From positions 1-22,804 of the forward strand of contig JAFVRU010000172.1 in the NCBI GenBank assembly GCA_017504065.1: DNA of 22,804 nt, given 5' to 3'. The notes under the pieces are model-generated. The model was not told the DNA's origin. It made no database searches and saw nothing but the letters and a program-made list of their open reading frames with translations. The DNA comes from Clostridia bacterium. GTDB lineage: Bacteria; Bacillota; Clostridia; Christensenellales; Borkfalkiaceae. The position numbers and the translations under genes were made by a program. Within the stretch, counting starts at the first letter, position 1. The number at the start of each line of letters is the position of its first letter. Below, in pieces: positions 7,998 to 15,978 of this stretch.

Positions 7998-9139
7998 ATG
8001 GAAAAACGTTATGGGCGAGCGAAAGCCGCCTGTTATATGACAAATATTACAATGGCGCTGGTGAGCAATATATCAGCGCTTTTATTCGTACCTTTTCGGG
8101 AATTGTACGGAATCTCGTACGCGCTGCTCGGCATGCTGGTTTTGATCAACTTCTTCACGCAGTTGTCCATCGATTTGATTTTTTCGTTTTTTTCCTATAA
8201 ATTTAATATCCCCAAGGCGATCAAATTCACGCCCGTATTGGCAATGATCGGGTTTTTGTTTTTTGCGCTTTGGCCCTTTTTTATGTCCGACCACATATAC
8301 GTTGGCTTGGTGATCGGGACGGTGATCTTTTCCGCGGCAGGCGGGTTTAACGAAACGTTGATGAGCCCGATGGTCGCCGCGATTCCGAGTGAGAATCCCG
8401 AACGGGAAATGAGCAAGCTGCATTCCATATACGCATGGGGCGTCGTCGGAGTGATTACGTTCAGCACGCTGTTTTTATTGGCGTTCGGGCGGGAGAATTG
8501 GCAATGGATGATACTGATTTTGTCTTTGATCCCGTTGGCGTCGGGCGTACTCTTTTTCGGCGCGGAAATTCCGCCGATGGAAAAACCTGAAAAGCTGTCG
8601 GGCGCGTTTTCGATGATGAAAAGCAAAACGCTTTGGTTGTGCGTCGTCGCGATCTTTTTCGGCGGAGCTTCGGAGACGGCGATGGCGCAATGGAGTTCGA
8701 GCTATCTGGAACAGGCGCTCGGAATTTCCAAAGTTTGGGGGGATATCTTCGGCGTTGCGCTGTTTGCGCTCTTTTTGGGTTTGGGGCGTTCGCTGTACGC
8801 CAAGATCGGAAAAAATATTGAAAAAGCGTTACTGCTCGGTAGTTGCGGCGCGGTAGTATGTTACATAACGGCGGAGTCTTTTTATACGCCATGATGGCGG
8901 CGGGCGGCGATTGCGGCGCGGCGGTATCTTCGCAGCTCATCGGCGTCGTTGTAGATTCGGTGGAACGTAGCGCGGGTATGAACGCGCTCGCGCAGGACTT
9001 TGGCTTGTCGATCGAGCAGTTGAGCATGAAAGTCGGGTTAAGCGTCGGGGCGATCTTCCCGATTGTCGGCGCGCTGATTTTTTTGACGGTTTGGAAAAAG
9101 AAGCAATCGCGAACGTTACTTGGAAACGCAGGGAACTGA
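7998..9139 (+). pseudogene. MFS transporter, broken by a frameshift with apparent internal deletion
   Basis: The gene begins at ATG 7998, three bases after the glf stop, with AAGGAAGG (7977-7984) upstream. The first frame gives 298 residues of a 12-helix-type MFS carrier with clear membrane segments, then the unrelated tail ESFYTP and a stop at 8892-8894. The reading resumes in another frame from about 8867 as NGGVFLYAMMAAGGD, a stretch usual near helix 11 of such carriers, and runs to TGA 9137-9139. The first frame reaches only about helix 8 (LLLGSCGAVVCY), so roughly 35-50 residues between are absent (by family knowledge). A lone base error would not remove them, so a deletion is more likely. 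The short sequence AACGGCG (8867-8873) at the junction serves both frames and may be the deletion endpoint. The transported compound is unknown. Confidence 0.75.
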
Positions 9140-9160
9140 ATAAAAGAATAAACAGGCAAG

Positions 9161-9193
9161 AAAACGCCGCCCGATCATTCGGGCGGCGTTTTT
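9161..9193. terminator. Bidirectional intrinsic terminator
   Basis: A perfect 14-bp stem (9161-9174 pairing with 9179-9192) closes a TCAT loop. Its GC-rich core, CGCCGCCCGA, is flanked by four A on the left and a run of T on the right, so it can end transcription from both sides. It sits between the plus-strand MFS pseudogene and the minus-strand AraC gene, which converge here. Confidence 0.92.
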
Positions 9194-9234
9194 ACGCGCT
9201 AAATTTGCTTATTTTCACGGTGCTTACGTTTGCT

Positions 9235-10101
9235 TTACGTATGTTCGCGGACGGATTTATGATACTCTCTCGGCGATACGCCGAACATCAATTTAAACGC
9301 GCGGGAAAAGGTATACAGCGAAGAATAATTCAGTTTCTCGGCAATTTGCGTAATGCTCAAGGACGGGTCTGCCATGAGCAGTTTCGCCGTTTCCAGCCGT
9401 TTTTGTTGGTAGTAGGTGGATAGCGTTTGTCCCGTCGTCTTTTTAAACAGCGCGGATAAATAGCTGTAATTGTAGTTGAGTACGTTGGCGATTTCTTCCA
9501 AGTTTTGAATGCTACAAACGTGCGTATCAACGTAATGCATCATTTGATAGCAAAAGCTCTCGGCGGTTGAAACGCTACGCGCGGCAAGCGTTTTGGTCTT
9601 TTCTTCGTTCAACGGAAAATTGCGGATTAGATGAATCATAATCGATTTAAACATGCAGTATAAAAGGTCGGGGTCTTCGTTGTTGAACTCCGCAATGCAA
9701 TCGCTGACAAGATTGACGATCCGTTCGTCCGAGAATACCCGTTCTTTTTGAGAATAATGTTCTGCAATCGACTGTAATTTTTGTTGATAGACGGGATCGG
9801 CGGTTTCGAATGCAAAGAAGTCGAATTGCAAGGGATCGTCCTTTGACGAAACAATGTTGTGCAATTCGTTGGGAAAAGACAAATAAATATCCCCCCGTTT
9901 TACTACTTTGGGAACGCCGTTGGCAAAACAAGTCCCCGTGCCGCCTGTGATAATCGTCAGCTCGAACAAATTGGCTTGTCGGTGTAACCCGACGGAGTCG
10001 CAGGGCTGCATATACAATCGCCCGATTTGCCGCAAAAGGAAGTCTTTCAGCTGATAGGGCTCTTGGAATAAATAGTTTTTTGCTAAATGATACTTATACA
10101 T
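9235..10101 (-). CDS. AraC-family transcriptional regulator with cupin sensor domain
   Basis: This 288-residue protein would bind DNA and a small ligand, probably a sugar, and control the divergent glycan operon. The N-terminal half is a cupin-type sensor: VGLHRQANLFELTIITGG (37-54), a KRGDIYLSFPNELHNIV stretch (68-84) with H40 and H81 as candidate ligand contacts. The last 100 residues hold two helix-turn-helix units, LEEIANVLNYNYSYLSALF (201-219) and ITQIAEKLNYSSLYTFSRAF (250-269), followed by the family signature KLMFGVSPREY. AGGAAGG on the minus strand (10110-10116) supports the start, and a strong promoter lies at 10125-10154. Divergence from an ABC and hydrolase operon is the usual layout of AraC activators of sugar use in Bacillota. 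Confidence 0.94.
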   Translation of the reverse strand: MYKYHLAKNYLFQEPYQLKDFLLRQIGRLYMQPCDSVGLHRQANLFELTIITGGTGTCFANGVPKVVKRGDIYLSFPNELHNIVSSKDDPLQFDFFAFETADPVYQQKLQSIAEHYSQKERVFSDERIVNLVSDCIAEFNNEDPDLLYCMFKSIMIHLIRNFPLNEEKTKTLAARSVSTAESFCYQMMHYVDTHVCSIQNLEEIANVLNYNYSYLSALFKKTTGQTLSTYYQQKRLETAKLLMADPSLSITQIAEKLNYSSLYTFSRAFKLMFGVSPREYHKSVREHT

Positions 10102-10124
10102 ACGCTTTGCCTTCCTACAATCCC

Positions 10125-10154
10125 ATTATAAGCCAGAATCGGGGAATTTGTCAA
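10125..10154 (-). promoter_or_regulatory. Promoter of the AraC regulator gene
   Basis: On the minus strand a perfect TTGACA (10154-10149) and a perfect TATAAT (10130-10125) are separated by 18 bases. Both boxes match the sigma-A consensus exactly. The start of transcription falls about ten bases upstream of the AGGAAGG ribosome site. Confidence 0.8.
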
Positions 10155-10170
10155 GGAAAAATAATGAAAA

Positions 10171-10225
10171 AATGTTAAAAAATTTCATGTATTATGTTTA
10201 AATACAAAAAAATGCAATGTTTTTA
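10171..10225. promoter_or_regulatory. Candidate AraC operator: three phased direct repeats and a palindrome
   Basis: AATGTTAAAA (10171-10180), TATGTTTAAA (10193-10202) and AATGTTTTTA (10216-10225) are spaced 22 and 23 bases, about two helical turns, as is usual for AraC-family half-sites. The middle copy overlaps a palindrome with perfect six-base arms TGTATT/AATACA (10188-10206). The cluster lies between the two divergent promoters, ending 15 bases before the -35 box of the plus-strand operon. The region is AT-rich, so chance similarity is a real possibility. Confidence 0.4.
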
Positions 10226-10239
10226 CGATAATAAGAATA

Positions 10240-10268
10240 TTTACTCATAAAACACTTTTTGATATAAT
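10240..10268 (+). promoter_or_regulatory. Promoter of the glycan-use operon
   Basis: TATAAT at 10263-10268 is a perfect -10 box. Seventeen bases upstream lies TTTACT (10240-10245), a weak -35 with four of six consensus bases. A weak -35 next to candidate activator sites fits an AraC-activated promoter. The leader carries GGGGAG at 10290-10295 before ATG 10302. Confidence 0.7.
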
Positions 10269-10301
10269 GTAGAATGTAATATTGGATATGGGGAGTATTC
10301 T

Positions 10302-11135
10302 ATGAAAATCCGTTATGGGGGTACGGCGGCGGCAGAAGGAATCCCGGGCGTATTTTGCGGTTGCGCGGTATGTCGGGAAGCCCGTGAAAAAAAAGGCAAA
10401 TATATCCGTACTCGGTCGCAAGTTTTATTCGATGACAAGCTGTTGGTGGATTTTAACGCGGATACGTATACCAACGCGTTGCGGTTCGGGTTTGATTTGT
10501 CCGCCTTGGAACATCTCTTGATTACGCATACGCACGCGGACCATTTTTATCCTGCGGAGTTTGAAAACCGCGGAATCAATTACGCGAAAGAACTCGGGGT
10601 GGAAACGTTGACGGTTCACGGCTCGCAAGACGTAGCGCAGGACGGGCTGCAATGGTTAGTCAAGCAAAACCGATTGGCATTCGACGTGATCGAACCTTAC
10701 GGGCAACGGCAAATCGAAGGGTTTTTCGTAACGGCTTTGCCTGCGGAACACGGTACTTCGCACCCGTACGTATATTTATTGGAAAAGGACGGGAAAACAT
10801 TTTTCCTATTCAACGACAGCGGATTTTTATGCGACGAAGCGATGGCTTGGCTGCGGGAAAAGGGAGTGCAATTCGACGCGGTATCCTACGATTGTACGTT
10901 CGGGACTTCGGACGCGAGCTTCGGCGGTACGTACAAAGCGCAGCATTTGGGAATCCCCAACGTGTTGGAAGCGCGGAAACGGTTTGTCGAAAACGGAAAC
11001 TATAAACCGAATACGTTGGAAATTATTACGCATTTTTCGCACAACGTTCCGACGATCGGATACAAAACCATGAAAAAAATCGCAAAACAATACGGGTTCG
11101 TATTGGCATACGACGGATTGGAATTGCAACTGTAA
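10302..11135 (+). CDS. MBL-fold metallohydrolase, PhnP-like
   Basis: This 277-residue cytoplasmic protein has the metallo-beta-lactamase fold of the PhnP/phosphodiesterase branch. The start GGTAAAEGIPGVFCGCAVC (6-24) matches the cysteine-rich motif (C19, C21, C24) that binds a structural zinc in PhnP-like proteins. The metal site is HTHADH (76-81), with further candidate ligands H150, D172 and the C-terminal HFSH (244-247). PhnP opens cyclic ribose phosphates, and relatives cleave other phosphodiesters, so a phosphodiester or cyclic-phosphate substrate is a reasonable guess, not a demonstrated one. It is the first gene of the operon, 27 bases before the next gene, which suggests it acts on the same imported compound. 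No signal peptide is present. GGGGAG at 10290-10295 supports the start. Confidence 0.85.
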   Translation: MKIRYGGTAAAEGIPGVFCGCAVCREAREKKGKYIRTRSQVLFDDKLLVDFNADTYTNALRFGFDLSALEHLLITHTHADHFYPAEFENRGINYAKELGVETLTVHGSQDVAQDGLQWLVKQNRLAFDVIEPYGQRQIEGFFVTALPAEHGTSHPYVYLLEKDGKTFFLFNDSGFLCDEAMAWLREKGVQFDAVSYDCTFGTSDASFGGTYKAQHLGIPNVLEARKRFVENGNYKPNTLEIITHFSHNVPTIGYKTMKKIAKQYGFVLAYDGLELQL

Positions 11136-11162
11136 ATATCACAGGAAAGAGAAGGAGAGAGT

Positions 11163-12626
11163 ATGATACATCCTGTTAAATATCCCAAGCAAACGTCTTG
11201 GAAAATTATCTATGGCAAATACGAAGGCTTTCAGAAGAAAGCGGTGGAATTTTTAAGCACGGAAGTCGGTAAATATTTGATGCGCGACGGGGATTGGTAT
11301 AGAATTTTTGTCGTTCCCTGTTTCCAAGAAGGCGCGGAGATCGAACAAAACGCCATCGTGGTCGGAACGTATCAAGACAGCCCGACAGTACGCAAATTTG
11401 TGGAAGAAGCGGAATTGGACGGCAAGGATTACTTGGTGAAAGTCGTCGTCAATCCCGACAACGAAGATTGCCGCGTCGTCATTATTACGGCAAAAGACGA
11501 ACGGAATTTGTTCTACGGCGCGATCGCATTTGCAGACAATTATCCCACCGATTGCGCGCCCGGGCACGGCGGGTTGAAGATCCCGCAATGGATTTACGAT
11601 TTTAAAATGCCCGAATACAAGCTCGCGGAAAAGTCGCAGATCGCGACGCGCGGAGTTTGGAGCTGGGCGCAACCCATCGGGGATTACCGCAAATACATTC
11701 GCGAAATGGCGAGAATGAAATTCAACCAAATCGTGCTTTGGAACGAATATATGCCGTTGAATGCGAAAGAAGTCGTAGACTTCGCGCACGGGTACGGAAT
11801 TGAAGTGCTTTGGGGCTACTCCTGGGGCTGGGCGAACGGTTGTAAACATACGAGCTTGGAAGACGACTACTTGCAAGGCGTAAAAGAAAACGCGTTGAGA
11901 GAATATCGGGAATACTACTCGAAAACGGGTTGCGACGGGATTTATTTCCAATCCTTTACGGAAATGTCGAAAGAATACATCGGCGACAAGCTGATCGCGC
12001 GGGTCGTAACCGATCTCGTCAACGAAACGGTTGCGGAATTCTATAAAGAGTATCCCGATATTAAGATTCAGTTCGGTTTGCACGCAACGTCGGTCAAGAA
12101 CCGTTTGGAAGAAATTGCGCGGGTAGACAAACGCGTGGAAATCGTTTGGGAAGACTGCGGTACGTTCCCGTACGGATATACTCCGCGTGTGCCGAGTGAA
12201 GAAGCATTCCAAGAAACGTTGGAATTTACGAGAAAGATTTTGGCGCTCCGCCCGGGTGCTCCGACGGGGCTTATCTTCAAAGGTATGATGACGGTGGACT
12301 GGGAAATGTTCGAGCATCAAACGGGGCCTTACGTACTTGGCGAAAATTCGACGGCGGTACAAAAACGGGACGCGGAAATGCGCCGACCCATTTGGCAAAT
12401 GTTCGAAGCGGGCTGGTTGCAATACGGCGGGTATGCGCTGCGGCTCATTCGCGAAATCATCAAGCTGACGAACGGCGACGTGAACCTTGCGATCGTCAAC
12501 GAAGACGGCGGCGGCTTGCCGTTGCCCGTGGCGCTGTTCTCTGAAATGCTCTGGAATCCCGATAAGGAATACGGCGAGATCATGAGAAAGGTTTCCGAGC
12601 GGCAAAGCGTTATCGAATATCAATAA
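11163..12626 (+). CDS. Glycoside-hydrolase-like protein, first of a tandem pair
   Basis: This 487-residue protein lacks a signal peptide and is expected in the cytoplasm. Residues about 1-150 look like the alpha/beta domain that precedes the barrel in GH20, GH67 and related enzymes (NAIVVGTYQDSPTVRKFV at 63-80, then RNLFYGAIAFADNYP). A TIM-barrel-like region follows from TRGVWSWAQP (162-171), with FNQIVLWNEYMPLNAKE (187-203), EVLWGYSWGW (214-223), CDGIYFQSFTE (257-267), FGLHATS (304-310) and IVWEDCGTFP (327-336). E267, E330 and D331 are acidic residues placed where a catalytic pair might be, and all are kept in the next gene. I cannot assign a numbered GH family by eye. AAGGAG at 11152-11157 supports the start. 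It is probably an intracellular glycosidase for the product imported by the ABC system; the sugar is unknown. Confidence 0.7.
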   Translation: MIHPVKYPKQTSWKIIYGKYEGFQKKAVEFLSTEVGKYLMRDGDWYRIFVVPCFQEGAEIEQNAIVVGTYQDSPTVRKFVEEAELDGKDYLVKVVVNPDNEDCRVVIITAKDERNLFYGAIAFADNYPTDCAPGHGGLKIPQWIYDFKMPEYKLAEKSQIATRGVWSWAQPIGDYRKYIREMARMKFNQIVLWNEYMPLNAKEVVDFAHGYGIEVLWGYSWGWANGCKHTSLEDDYLQGVKENALREYREYYSKTGCDGIYFQSFTEMSKEYIGDKLIARVVTDLVNETVAEFYKEYPDIKIQFGLHATSVKNRLEEIARVDKRVEIVWEDCGTFPYGYTPRVPSEEAFQETLEFTRKILALRPGAPTGLIFKGMMTVDWEMFEHQTGPYVLGENSTAVQKRDAEMRRPIWQMFEAGWLQYGGYALRLIREIIKLTNGDVNLAIVNEDGGGLPLPVALFSEMLWNPDKEYGEIMRKVSERQSVIEYQ

Positions 12627-12655
12627 AAATCGAGTATTAGCAAGGAGTAAAAACG

Positions 12656-14119
12656 ATGATTCCCAAAGTACAAAATCCCAAACAAACGTCTTGGAAGATC
12701 GTATATAACGAATACGTAGGCATGCAAAAAAACGCGGTGGATTTTTTGAGTACGGAAGTCGGACGTTTGTTGTTGCGCGACGAAGGCGTTTATACGACGT
12801 ACGTATTGCCTTGTGAGAAATACGGTTGCGAGACGGACAAGAATGCGATTTTCGTCGGCAAATACGTCGATAACGCAACCATTCGAAAATTTGTCAAAGC
12901 GGACGAAATCCCCGACGGCGGATATTGCGTAAAAGTCGTGCGCAAACCCGACGATCAGGAATGCGTATACGTTTTGATCACGGCGAACGACGATACGCAG
13001 CTCTACTACGGGGCGACGGCGTTCGTGGACGAATATCCCGTGGCTTGCGCTCCTACGCACGGCGGCTTACGTTTGCCCGACGAGATCTTCGATCAAAAAA
13101 TGCCGGAGTGGACGACTCGTTCCCGACCGCGTACGGTCAACCGTGGTGTGTTCACTTGGGCGCATCCGATCAACGATTATCGGAAATACATAGAAAATTT
13201 GGCGCGGTTGCGCTTGAACCGTTTGGTGCTTTGGAACGATTATTTGCCGCTGAACGCGAAAGAAGCGGTGGAGTACGCTCGGCAGTTCGGAATCCAAGTC
13301 TTTTGGGGCTATTCCTGGGGCTGGAAAAGCGGCTTAAAAGTAGAAGGCGGGATCACCGACGAGTATTTGAAGAAGCTGAAAGACGCGGTAATTGAAGAAT
13401 ATGAAACGTTCTATCGGGATTTGGATTGCGACGGGATCTATTTCCAATCGTTCACGGAAACGTCGCTTTCTTACGTCGGGGATAAGACGATTGCGCAACT
13501 CGTAACCGAATTCGTCAACGATACGGCGGAAGAATTGTTGAAACGGTATCCGCATTTGCAGCTCGAATTCGGTTTGCATGCGACGTCGGTGAAGGACCAT
13601 CTGCACGAGATTGCAAAGGTTGACCGTCGCGTGGAGATCGTTTGGGAAGACTGCGGCACGTTCCCGTTCGATTATACGCCCGTTGTTCGGGACGAAAAAG
13701 CGTTTGAAGCTACGTTGGAATTCGCGAAAAAAATCGTGCAGCTTCGTCCGGGCGCGCCCGTGGGGTTGTATTTTAAGGGCTTGATGACGCTCGATTGGGA
13801 ACGGTTTGCATATCAAAACGGACCGTACGTGCTCGGCAAAAACGTTCCGCAGATCGGCGAACACGATTTCCGAGTTCGGAAAAGCATTTGGAAGATGTTC
13901 CAAGCGCAATGGATGCAGTACGGCGCGTACGCGCAGCGGTTGATCAAAGAGATTACCGAGCTGGGCGGCGGTACGGTGAATTTGAGCATCGCGGGCATGC
14001 TGGACGGCGGCATTTGGTTGCCGGAAGCGTTATACGCGGCTATGTTCTGGGATCCCGACGGAGCGTACGGGGAACTGCTTTGTAAAACGGCGGCGAAACC
14101 TTGTATAACGCTCGCATAA
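12656..14119 (+). CDS. Glycoside-hydrolase-like protein, second of a tandem pair
   Basis: This is a paralogue of the preceding gene, also exactly 487 residues and nearly collinear with it, with about half of residues the same by eye. Shared blocks include NPKQTSWK, FLSTEVG, YGATAFVDEYP, VLWNDYLPLNAKEAVEYA (191-208), WGYSWGW, CDGIYFQSFTE (258-268), FGLHATSVK and VWEDCGTFPF. The candidate acids E268, E331 and D332 are retained, so both copies look active. The last 50 residues differ most (AGMLDGGIWLPEALYAA against VNEDGGGLPLPVALFSE in the first copy), which may separate their substrates. There is no signal peptide. AAGGAG at 12642-12647 supports the start; the gap to the upstream gene is 29 bases. 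The pair arose by an old tandem duplication rather than a recent one (inference). Confidence 0.7.
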   Translation: MIPKVQNPKQTSWKIVYNEYVGMQKNAVDFLSTEVGRLLLRDEGVYTTYVLPCEKYGCETDKNAIFVGKYVDNATIRKFVKADEIPDGGYCVKVVRKPDDQECVYVLITANDDTQLYYGATAFVDEYPVACAPTHGGLRLPDEIFDQKMPEWTTRSRPRTVNRGVFTWAHPINDYRKYIENLARLRLNRLVLWNDYLPLNAKEAVEYARQFGIQVFWGYSWGWKSGLKVEGGITDEYLKKLKDAVIEEYETFYRDLDCDGIYFQSFTETSLSYVGDKTIAQLVTEFVNDTAEELLKRYPHLQLEFGLHATSVKDHLHEIAKVDRRVEIVWEDCGTFPFDYTPVVRDEKAFEATLEFAKKIVQLRPGAPVGLYFKGLMTLDWERFAYQNGPYVLGKNVPQIGEHDFRVRKSIWKMFQAQWMQYGAYAQRLIKEITELGGGTVNLSIAGMLDGGIWLPEALYAAMFWDPDGAYGELLCKTAAKPCITLA

Positions 14120-14169
14120 CAAACGAAAAAAATTAAAAAATAAAAATAAATCATTATAAGGAGATTATT

Positions 14170-15936
14170 ATGAGAAAATTTATCAAAAGCGCACTTTGCA
14201 TGACGATTTGCGCGTCTACGGTACTTGGGGTAGCGGCTTGCGGCCCGAAAAAAGAATCCTATGACAGCACGAAGACGCAGTTGTTCGTACAAACGTATGC
14301 CGGCGGTTACGGCACGGCTTGGATCGATCGTGTAGGCGATCGTTTTGAAGCGATGTATGCGGACTACAAGGTAGGGGAAAAAGTCGGGGTAGAAATCATT
14401 CCCGTTCCCACGACGGAATTGGGTTCGGGCGTAGACAATCATTGGATCACGAACACGAACGAAATTTTCTTCTTGGAACAAACGATTTATCACCGTATGC
14501 AAGAAAAGGGTCGGTTCTTGGATATTACCGACATTATGACGGAAAAATTGACGGCGTACGGCGAAGACAAGAGCATCGCGGAAAAGATGGATCCCACGCT
14601 TGCGGAATACTATAACGAAGGCACAGCGACAGCGCCGAAGTATTACGCGCTCAACTATTCCAACTCGTACGAAGGGATTATCTACGACGAAGACATGTTC
14701 TATCAATCGGGCTTCTATTTCACCAAAGAAGTGGACGAAGCGCGCAAGACGAATGCTTGGACGAATACGGAAGATTATTTGATCACGCCGAATACGCAAA
14801 AGGGCGCGGACGGGAACTACGCGCAGCTTACGACAGTAGGGGAAACGGTTTACTACAAAACGACTTCTGGCGAATACCTTTCGCACGGTCCTGACGGCGA
14901 ATACGGTACGCGCGACGACGGTCAAGCTGCAACGTACAGCGAATTCTTCGCGCTTTGCGATTATATGAAAGACGAACACGGCGTAACCCCGATCATCATG
15001 GCAGGGAAAGCGGTAACGGGGTATTTGGCTTGGCTTGCCCGTCAGTTGATCGCGGACTTCGAAGGGGAAGAACAAATGCGTATGAACTTGGAATTCGAAG
15101 GCACGTCGAAATTGCTGATCGACGTGGACGCGGAAGGCAACGTAACGAAGCTTTCTGAAACGGAACTCAACGACGAAAACCGCTTGACGCAATACAAATC
15201 GGCGGGTAGATACTACGCGTTGAAGTTTATGGAAAAACTGTTCACGAACGGCGGACAAAAATACATGAACGCGAGAAGCTTTGCGGACTCGGTAGACCAA
15301 ATCCGCGCGCAAGAATATTTCGTATATTCGGCGAAGGATAATGAAAAATACGCATTCAGCGTAGACGGTTGCTGGTGGGAAAACGAAGCGGAAAGCACGA
15401 TCAATACGATGGCGAGCAACTTCGGTGATCAATACGCGAAAGCAAATCGTCGTTTCCGTGTACTTTCTTTGCCGAAAGCAACGAACGAACAAATCGGGCA
15501 AAAGAGCACGTTCTACGAAGGACATAACTTCTGCGGCTTTATCCGCTCGGATATCGCGACGGAAAAGGTAGAAATTGCGAAGAAGTTCTTCCAATTCTGT
15601 TTCACCGATGAAAGCAACAGCGAATTCACGGCGTACACGGGTGTAACCAGACCGTTTGCGTACGACATTAAGGAAGAACATAAGAGCGCTATGTCGTTCT
15701 TTGCGAAAGACGCGATGGCGTTGAAAGCGTCGAAGAACGTGGATATTATGTATCCCGCTCCCGATTCCGCGTATTATATCCGCAATTACGATATGATCAC
15801 GGGGCTTGGGTTCTATGCTTCGCACGTAGACGGAACGGACTACAGTTCGCTTTTGGAAATGTTCCGTACCAAAGGCTTTAGCGCAGAAACGATCTTCAAC
15901 GGAATTTATACGCGTGCGCAAAACGAATTAAGTTAA
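14170..15936 (+). CDS. ABC transporter sugar-binding lipoprotein (solute-binding family 1)
   Basis: This 588-residue protein would capture an oligosaccharide outside the cell and hand it to the two permeases that follow. The N-terminus RKFIKSAL plus a hydrophobic core ends in the lipobox GVAAC, with lipidated C24, followed by a polar linker. Its length is above the usual 400-550, close to the large binding proteins of lpl/ytcQ-type systems. The folds expected for family 1 are suggested by YYALNYSNSYEGIIYDEDMF (158-177), TYSEFFALCDYMK and FAFSVDGCWW-like segments. A stretch GPDGEYGTRDDG (240-251) resembles a calcium-binding loop. AAGGAG at 14158-14163 supports the start. The 50-base AT-rich gap upstream has no hairpin, so it belongs to the same operon. 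Confidence 0.9.
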   Translation: MRKFIKSALCMTICASTVLGVAACGPKKESYDSTKTQLFVQTYAGGYGTAWIDRVGDRFEAMYADYKVGEKVGVEIIPVPTTELGSGVDNHWITNTNEIFFLEQTIYHRMQEKGRFLDITDIMTEKLTAYGEDKSIAEKMDPTLAEYYNEGTATAPKYYALNYSNSYEGIIYDEDMFYQSGFYFTKEVDEARKTNAWTNTEDYLITPNTQKGADGNYAQLTTVGETVYYKTTSGEYLSHGPDGEYGTRDDGQAATYSEFFALCDYMKDEHGVTPIIMAGKAVTGYLAWLARQLIADFEGEEQMRMNLEFEGTSKLLIDVDAEGNVTKLSETELNDENRLTQYKSAGRYYALKFMEKLFTNGGQKYMNARSFADSVDQIRAQEYFVYSAKDNEKYAFSVDGCWWENEAESTINTMASNFGDQYAKANRRFRVLSLPKATNEQIGQKSTFYEGHNFCGFIRSDIATEKVEIAKKFFQFCFTDESNSEFTAYTGVTRPFAYDIKEEHKSAMSFFAKDAMALKASKNVDIMYPAPDSAYYIRNYDMITGLGFYASHVDGTDYSSLLEMFRTKGFSAETIFNGIYTRAQNELS

Positions 15937-15978
15937 TCATAAGGCTTGTAAATTGACTCCGTAACATAGGAGAACGGT

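Noticed and set aside
8843..9139. A separate 98-residue membrane protein gene after the MFS frame
   Set aside because: Its conserved part matches the C-terminal helices of an MFS carrier and its apparent start has no ribosome site, so it is the broken end of the upstream gene.
11253..12878. A 541-residue open frame on the minus strand
   Set aside because: It is antisense to the two barrel genes, has no ribosome site and shows no recognisable domain. The paralogous coding frames opposite explain the sequence.
14120..14169. AT-rich gap before the binding lipoprotein as a possible promoter or terminator
   Set aside because: A TATAAG at 14155-14160 has no -35 partner, and no stem can be drawn, so I treat the gap as an operon spacer.
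13813..15921. A 702-residue open frame on the minus strand
   Set aside because: It lies opposite the second barrel gene and the binding lipoprotein, both clear families with ribosome sites. Its translation is rich in Arg, Phe and Val with no domain, as expected when codons such as TTA and TCA are rare on the coding strand.
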